DNA of 9,795 nucleotides from JBBIRT01 sp037441725 (lineage in GTDB: Bacteria > Desulfobacterota > BSN033 > UBA1163), in NCBI GenBank assembly GCA_037441725.1, contig JBBIRT010000119.1, positions 1 to 9,795 on the forward strand, written 5' to 3'. Position 1 is the stretch's first letter. Every line of letters starts with the position of its first letter. Both the position numbers and the translations under genes were made by a program. A model generated the notes under the pieces. It did not search any database and was not told the DNA's origin. It was given only the letters and a program-made list of their open reading frames with translations. This document shows positions 6,991-9,795 of the stretch, piece after piece.

Positions 6991-8559
6991 TTATTCTTCC
7001 CTTCTCTCTTTCCCTCCAGAAGAGAGGAGAAAGGGTTTATATCGATGGATAGGAAATTGATCAATGTAAGGAACAAAGGCGATACTGACCTCCCCTTGTT
7101 TCAAGATGGCCTGAAGAATTTCTTCAATCTCCTTTTGTGGAGCAGGGACAGTGGAAACTGAATGATTACTTTTCCAGTTGAGAATCCACATCTTCATCAA
7201 AACCTGAGAAGGATTCCCAACGACATCAATGGCTCTCTGGGTGACATCGGTCATTAATCCAATGGCCTCTTTCAGGCCTATTTTCCGATCCTTCATGGCC
7301 TGACGATGATAGGCCATGACCGCATAATAGTCAAACTTGGTTTCCAGGGCCTTGGAGAGAGTCTGAGAAAACCATGCGAGTCCATTCAATTCATTGAGAA
7401 CAGCCTCGAAATAGAGATTGATGGCAAATTGGAGGTTGGGGTTGGACTCACGAGCGGCCTCCATCAATCGTTTGGAAACATTCATAAGCCAGCGGTTCTT
7501 CCAATTCGCCCAGATTAAAAATTTTTCTGTATAAGCCTTCACATAGTATTTTCCGGATTCAGATGGATAAGGAGAAAGATAGAAGAGATCGGGATGGGGA
7601 AGATATCCAAACTCTTTCAGAAATGCCTGATTGGCTTCAGGACTGAAATCCTCATTGTGTTTGAGGATCAGATCATCCTGGAATAGAATTCCATCAATAG
7701 GGTAACGGCCGAGATCTCGGAAAAGGCCTTCAAGGCGCCTGATCATTTCAGGATGGAAGAGACTAACCCCCCTGGCCACCCGTATTCTCTTCGTTTCAAA
7801 ATCATACTGTTTGCATCGATATTCAGGCCGATCATCCAGACCAAGATTGGCATAACGGGTGGTCATCCATGCGAAAAGGTCAAGCCCGTTGCGGTGAATG
7901 ATTCCAGCCATCTTTCCTAAGAGATCATCAACCACCGGGGCATATTCTGTTTTGAAATAGACCCCTTCTTCATGATGAACTTTTGAGAATGGGTAAGGGG
8001 GATCCCCTTTATTGCGAAAGACTTTTAAGATGATGGTGTCGACCCCGGCCTCTTTTAACCCCTTGACACTTTTTTCCACCTCGTCAAGACTCCTCGCTCC
8101 CCAAAAGGGGATTTGAGCACAGATCCGCCTCTTCACCCTCTTTTTTTCTGAAGGGGTTTCGCTCAGGATGGATTCGTTGCCGGAGGAAAGAGAGGAATTC
8201 GCTTCAGACCATTTCTCCTTTGTTATCCGAATATATTTTTCAGCGTCGACTATACGATCCCCCTCCGGATAGGTCCGAACATAGAACTCGAGTTGTTGAA
8301 GGGCTTCTTCATATTTTCCCATTTTAAAATAGCAGAGCCCAATCATATATTGACAGTAGGAGACCAATCTACTGTAAGGAGTGAATTGAATAATTCTTGA
8401 AAAGCCTTGAATCGCCTCCTCATATTTCCCTGAGTAATAGAGATTTATCGAGGCATCATAAACTTCACCAGGATTAAAAGGGATTTTCTCGCCGTGGAGC
8501 TGAGGAGAAACGATCAAAATAAGGAAAAAAAGAAGAAATAGGGAAGCTCTTTTTTTCAT
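6991..8559 (-). CDS. Secreted TPR protein with PgaB C-terminal-like glycoside hydrolase domain (GHL13/GH153 type)
   Basis: Numbering is from ATG 8559 (522 residues); a TTG six bases upstream is the other possible start, and neither has a clear ribosome binding site. A Sec signal peptide (MKKRASLFLLFFLILIV, about 1-23) has no lipobox cysteine, so the protein is exported but not lipidated. Two TPR-like repeats (about 30-110; YYSGKYEEAI and YFKMGKYEEAL) resemble outer-membrane assembly or YbgF-type TPRs. After a Ser/Glu-rich linker (about 118-140), the rest resembles the hydrolase half of PgaB. It has DGILFQDD with the acidic pair D295/D296, then NEDFSPEA, and FDYYAVMAY at about 409-417, where PgaB has a similar strand. 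The NodB-type deacetylase half of PgaB is absent. PgaB processes poly-N-acetylglucosamine in the periplasm; the substrate here is unknown. The gene lies 59 bases after radA on the same strand. Confidence 0.75.
   Translation of the reverse strand: MKKRASLFLLFFLILIVSPQLHGEKIPFNPGEVYDASINLYYSGKYEEAIQGFSRIIQFTPYSRLVSYCQYMIGLCYFKMGKYEEALQQLEFYVRTYPEGDRIVDAEKYIRITKEKWSEANSSLSSGNESILSETPSEKKRVKRRICAQIPFWGARSLDEVEKSVKGLKEAGVDTIILKVFRNKGDPPYPFSKVHHEEGVYFKTEYAPVVDDLLGKMAGIIHRNGLDLFAWMTTRYANLGLDDRPEYRCKQYDFETKRIRVARGVSLFHPEMIRRLEGLFRDLGRYPIDGILFQDDLILKHNEDFSPEANQAFLKEFGYLPHPDLFYLSPYPSESGKYYVKAYTEKFLIWANWKNRWLMNVSKRLMEAARESNPNLQFAINLYFEAVLNELNGLAWFSQTLSKALETKFDYYAVMAYHRQAMKDRKIGLKEAIGLMTDVTQRAIDVVGNPSQVLMKMWILNWKSNHSVSTVPAPQKEIEEILQAILKQGEVSIAFVPYIDQFPIHRYKPFLLSSGGKERREE
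6999..7035 (+). terminator. Possible terminator hairpin downstream of polA
   Basis: A pyrimidine-rich arm (6999-7011) can pair imperfectly, with two bulged A residues, with a purine-rich arm (7021-7035) around a nine-base loop. TTTATAT follows on the plus strand. It begins ten bases after the polA stop, where an end signal is expected, but lies inside the last codons of the opposing gene. The T run is short and the stem is interrupted, so this is only a candidate. Confidence 0.3.
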
Positions 8560-8618
8560 GATCAACCAATAGGTAACTTAGAATTTAAAATCCTGTCTTT
8601 TGGAATCCATAGAAATAT

Positions 8619-9697
8619 TTATCTAAAAAGCACCTTCATTGCCTCTTGAATCGTGCTAATCCCAATCAACTCTATTCCTTTTGTTTCTTTCATTTTTTCC
8701 TGGTTTTGTTTGGGAAATAGGCATCGTTTGAATCCAAGCCTCTGGGCTTCCTTCACTCTAACTTCCGATTGGCTCACCCCTCTGATCTCTCCTCCCAGAC
8801 CCACTTCTCCAAAAACTACCATTTCTGGATCGATCACCTTATCCTTGAAATTTGAAGCGATGGCAGCAATCACCCCTAAATCCGCTGCAGGTTCATCCAC
8901 CCTCATCCCCCCAGCAATGTTCAGGAAAATATCCTGACTCCCAAGGGTCAAGCCTTGCCTTTTCTCCATCACGGCTACTAAAAGGGATACACGATTGGCA
9001 TCGATCCCTTGAGTGGTTCTCCTGGGGATACCAAGGTTGGTGGGGACCACCAAGGCCTGAAGTTCGATCAAGATGGGTCTTGATCCCTCAAGGCTTGCTA
9101 TTACCACAGAGCCTGAGGTGGGTTGCTCCCGTCCGGAGAGAAAAAATTCTGAGGGGCTGGTCACCTCAACCAATCCAGAGTCCTTCATCTCAAAAACTCC
9201 AATCTCATTGGTGGAACCAAAACGGTTCTTTACAGCCCTCAAGATCCGAAAGGTGTGTGTGGCCTCACCTTCGAGATAGAGGACCGTATCCACCATGTGC
9301 TCTAACACCTTTGGCCCTGCAATGGAGCCCTCCTTGGTGACATGGCCAACAATGAATATAGGGACCGAAAGGTGTTTGGCCAGATAGAGTAACCGGCTTG
9401 ATGTCTCTCTGACCTGGCCAATCGATCCAGGGGTGGAGGGAAGTTCAGAGGAGTAAATCGTCTGAATTGAATCCACGACTACCGTTGAAGGTTTGATATT
9501 CTGGATGTCTTGAAGGATTTTTTCAAGGGAGGTTTCAGAGACCACGAGGAGATTTTCTGAGGATACTCCCAGGCGATCCGCTCTCATCTTGGTTTGTTGG
9601 AGTGACTCCTCTCCAGAGACATAAAGGACTTTTATTCCCCTTGTTGCCAAATGATTCATCATCTGAAGCAGAAGGGTGGATTTACCAATCCCTGGGT
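8619..9697 (-). CDS. radA: DNA repair protein RadA, N-terminus missing at the contig end
   Basis: RadA is a RecA-like ATPase that acts in recombination, branch migration and processing of stalled forks. The reliable sequence begins at the Walker A region (PGIGKSTLLLQ, coded from about 9695 down to 9663). Counting from the internal ATG at 9662, a Walker B strand (STVVVDSIQT) lies near 59-68, the RadA signature KNRFG at 145-149, and the Lon-protease-like C-terminal domain at about 180-347 (GGMRVDEPAADLGV and FGEVGLGGEIRGV). The stop is a TAA at 8621-8619. RadA is usually about 450 residues, so the zinc finger and everything before Walker A (about 90-100 residues) are missing. ATG 9662 is not the true start, because the motif continues upstream in the same frame until the poly-G run destroys it. 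Lon and Sms/RecA are excluded by the KNRFG motif and domain order. Confidence 0.95.
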
Positions 9698-9795
9698 GGG
9701 GGGGGGGGGGGGGGGCGGGCGGGGGGGGGGGCGGCGGGGGGGGGGGGGGGGGGGCGGGGCGGGGGGGGGGGTGGGGGGGTGGGGCGGGGGCGGGG
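9698..9795. repeat. Poly-G low-complexity tail, probable sequencing or assembly artefact
   Basis: Of 98 bases, 88 are G, with eight C, two T and no A. The run starts exactly where radA should read GGD before PGIGKST: the codon at 9698-9696 reads CAC where GAC is expected, so base 9698 is already wrong. Natural sequence of this kind inside a conserved ATP-binding loop is not credible. Poly-G is the typical dark-signal output of two-colour sequencers. No gene should be called here. Confidence 0.9.

Noticed and set aside
8653..9340. Plus-strand open frames opposite radA
   Set aside because: They are antisense shadows with Ser/Pro-rich, low-quality translations opposite an unambiguous radA frame.
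9698..9795. G-quadruplex, telomere-like or GC-rich regulatory element
   Set aside because: It interrupts a conserved Walker A motif, contains no A, lies at the contig end and has the look of two-colour sequencing dark-cycle output.

Overview
The window looks like the end of a draft (probably metagenomic) contig from an anaerobic bacterium of the Desulfobacterota/Deltaproteobacteria type or a similar lineage. The main clue is hemB next to a radical-SAM heme b synthase (AhbD type). That pair marks the siroheme-dependent route to heme used by sulfate reducers and some other anaerobes. The lineage is inferred from gene content and protein style, because there is no rRNA to settle it.

Layout. Positions 1-153 are an AT-rich leader. 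It may contain the first codons of a divergent gene, and it ends in a strong ribosome binding site. Positions 154-6989 hold five closely packed plus-strand genes: hemB, ahbD, a membrane histidine kinase, a REC-GGDEF diguanylate cyclase and polA. Spacings run from a 17-nt overlap to a 28-nt gap, so they could form one transcript. Positions 6991-9697 hold two minus-strand genes. radA comes first in the direction of transcription and is cut by the contig end. It is followed by a secreted TPR protein with a PgaB-type glycoside hydrolase domain. The latter converges on polA with one base between the stop codons. Positions 9698-9795 are almost pure G and look like an artefact.

How the genes relate. 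HemB makes porphobilinogen early in tetrapyrrole synthesis, and AhbD does the last step of the siroheme route, so the first two genes bracket one pathway. The kinase and the REC-GGDEF protein are a plausible two-component pair with c-di-GMP as output. polA and radA are DNA repair and replication housekeeping genes. The TPR/hydrolase protein probably acts on an exopolysaccharide or cell-wall glycan outside the cytoplasm. A c-di-GMP link to that glycan is conceivable but unproven.

Quality. hemB and the kinase are each broken near the 3' end by a frameshift, with the conserved C-terminus readable in another frame. The poly-G tail starts inside the radA Walker A coding region. Together these suggest sequence errors as much as real gene decay, and they should be checked before any biological reading. 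The most distinctive intact protein is the TPR plus PgaB-C-like hydrolase. I did not find a clear new defence or mobile system.
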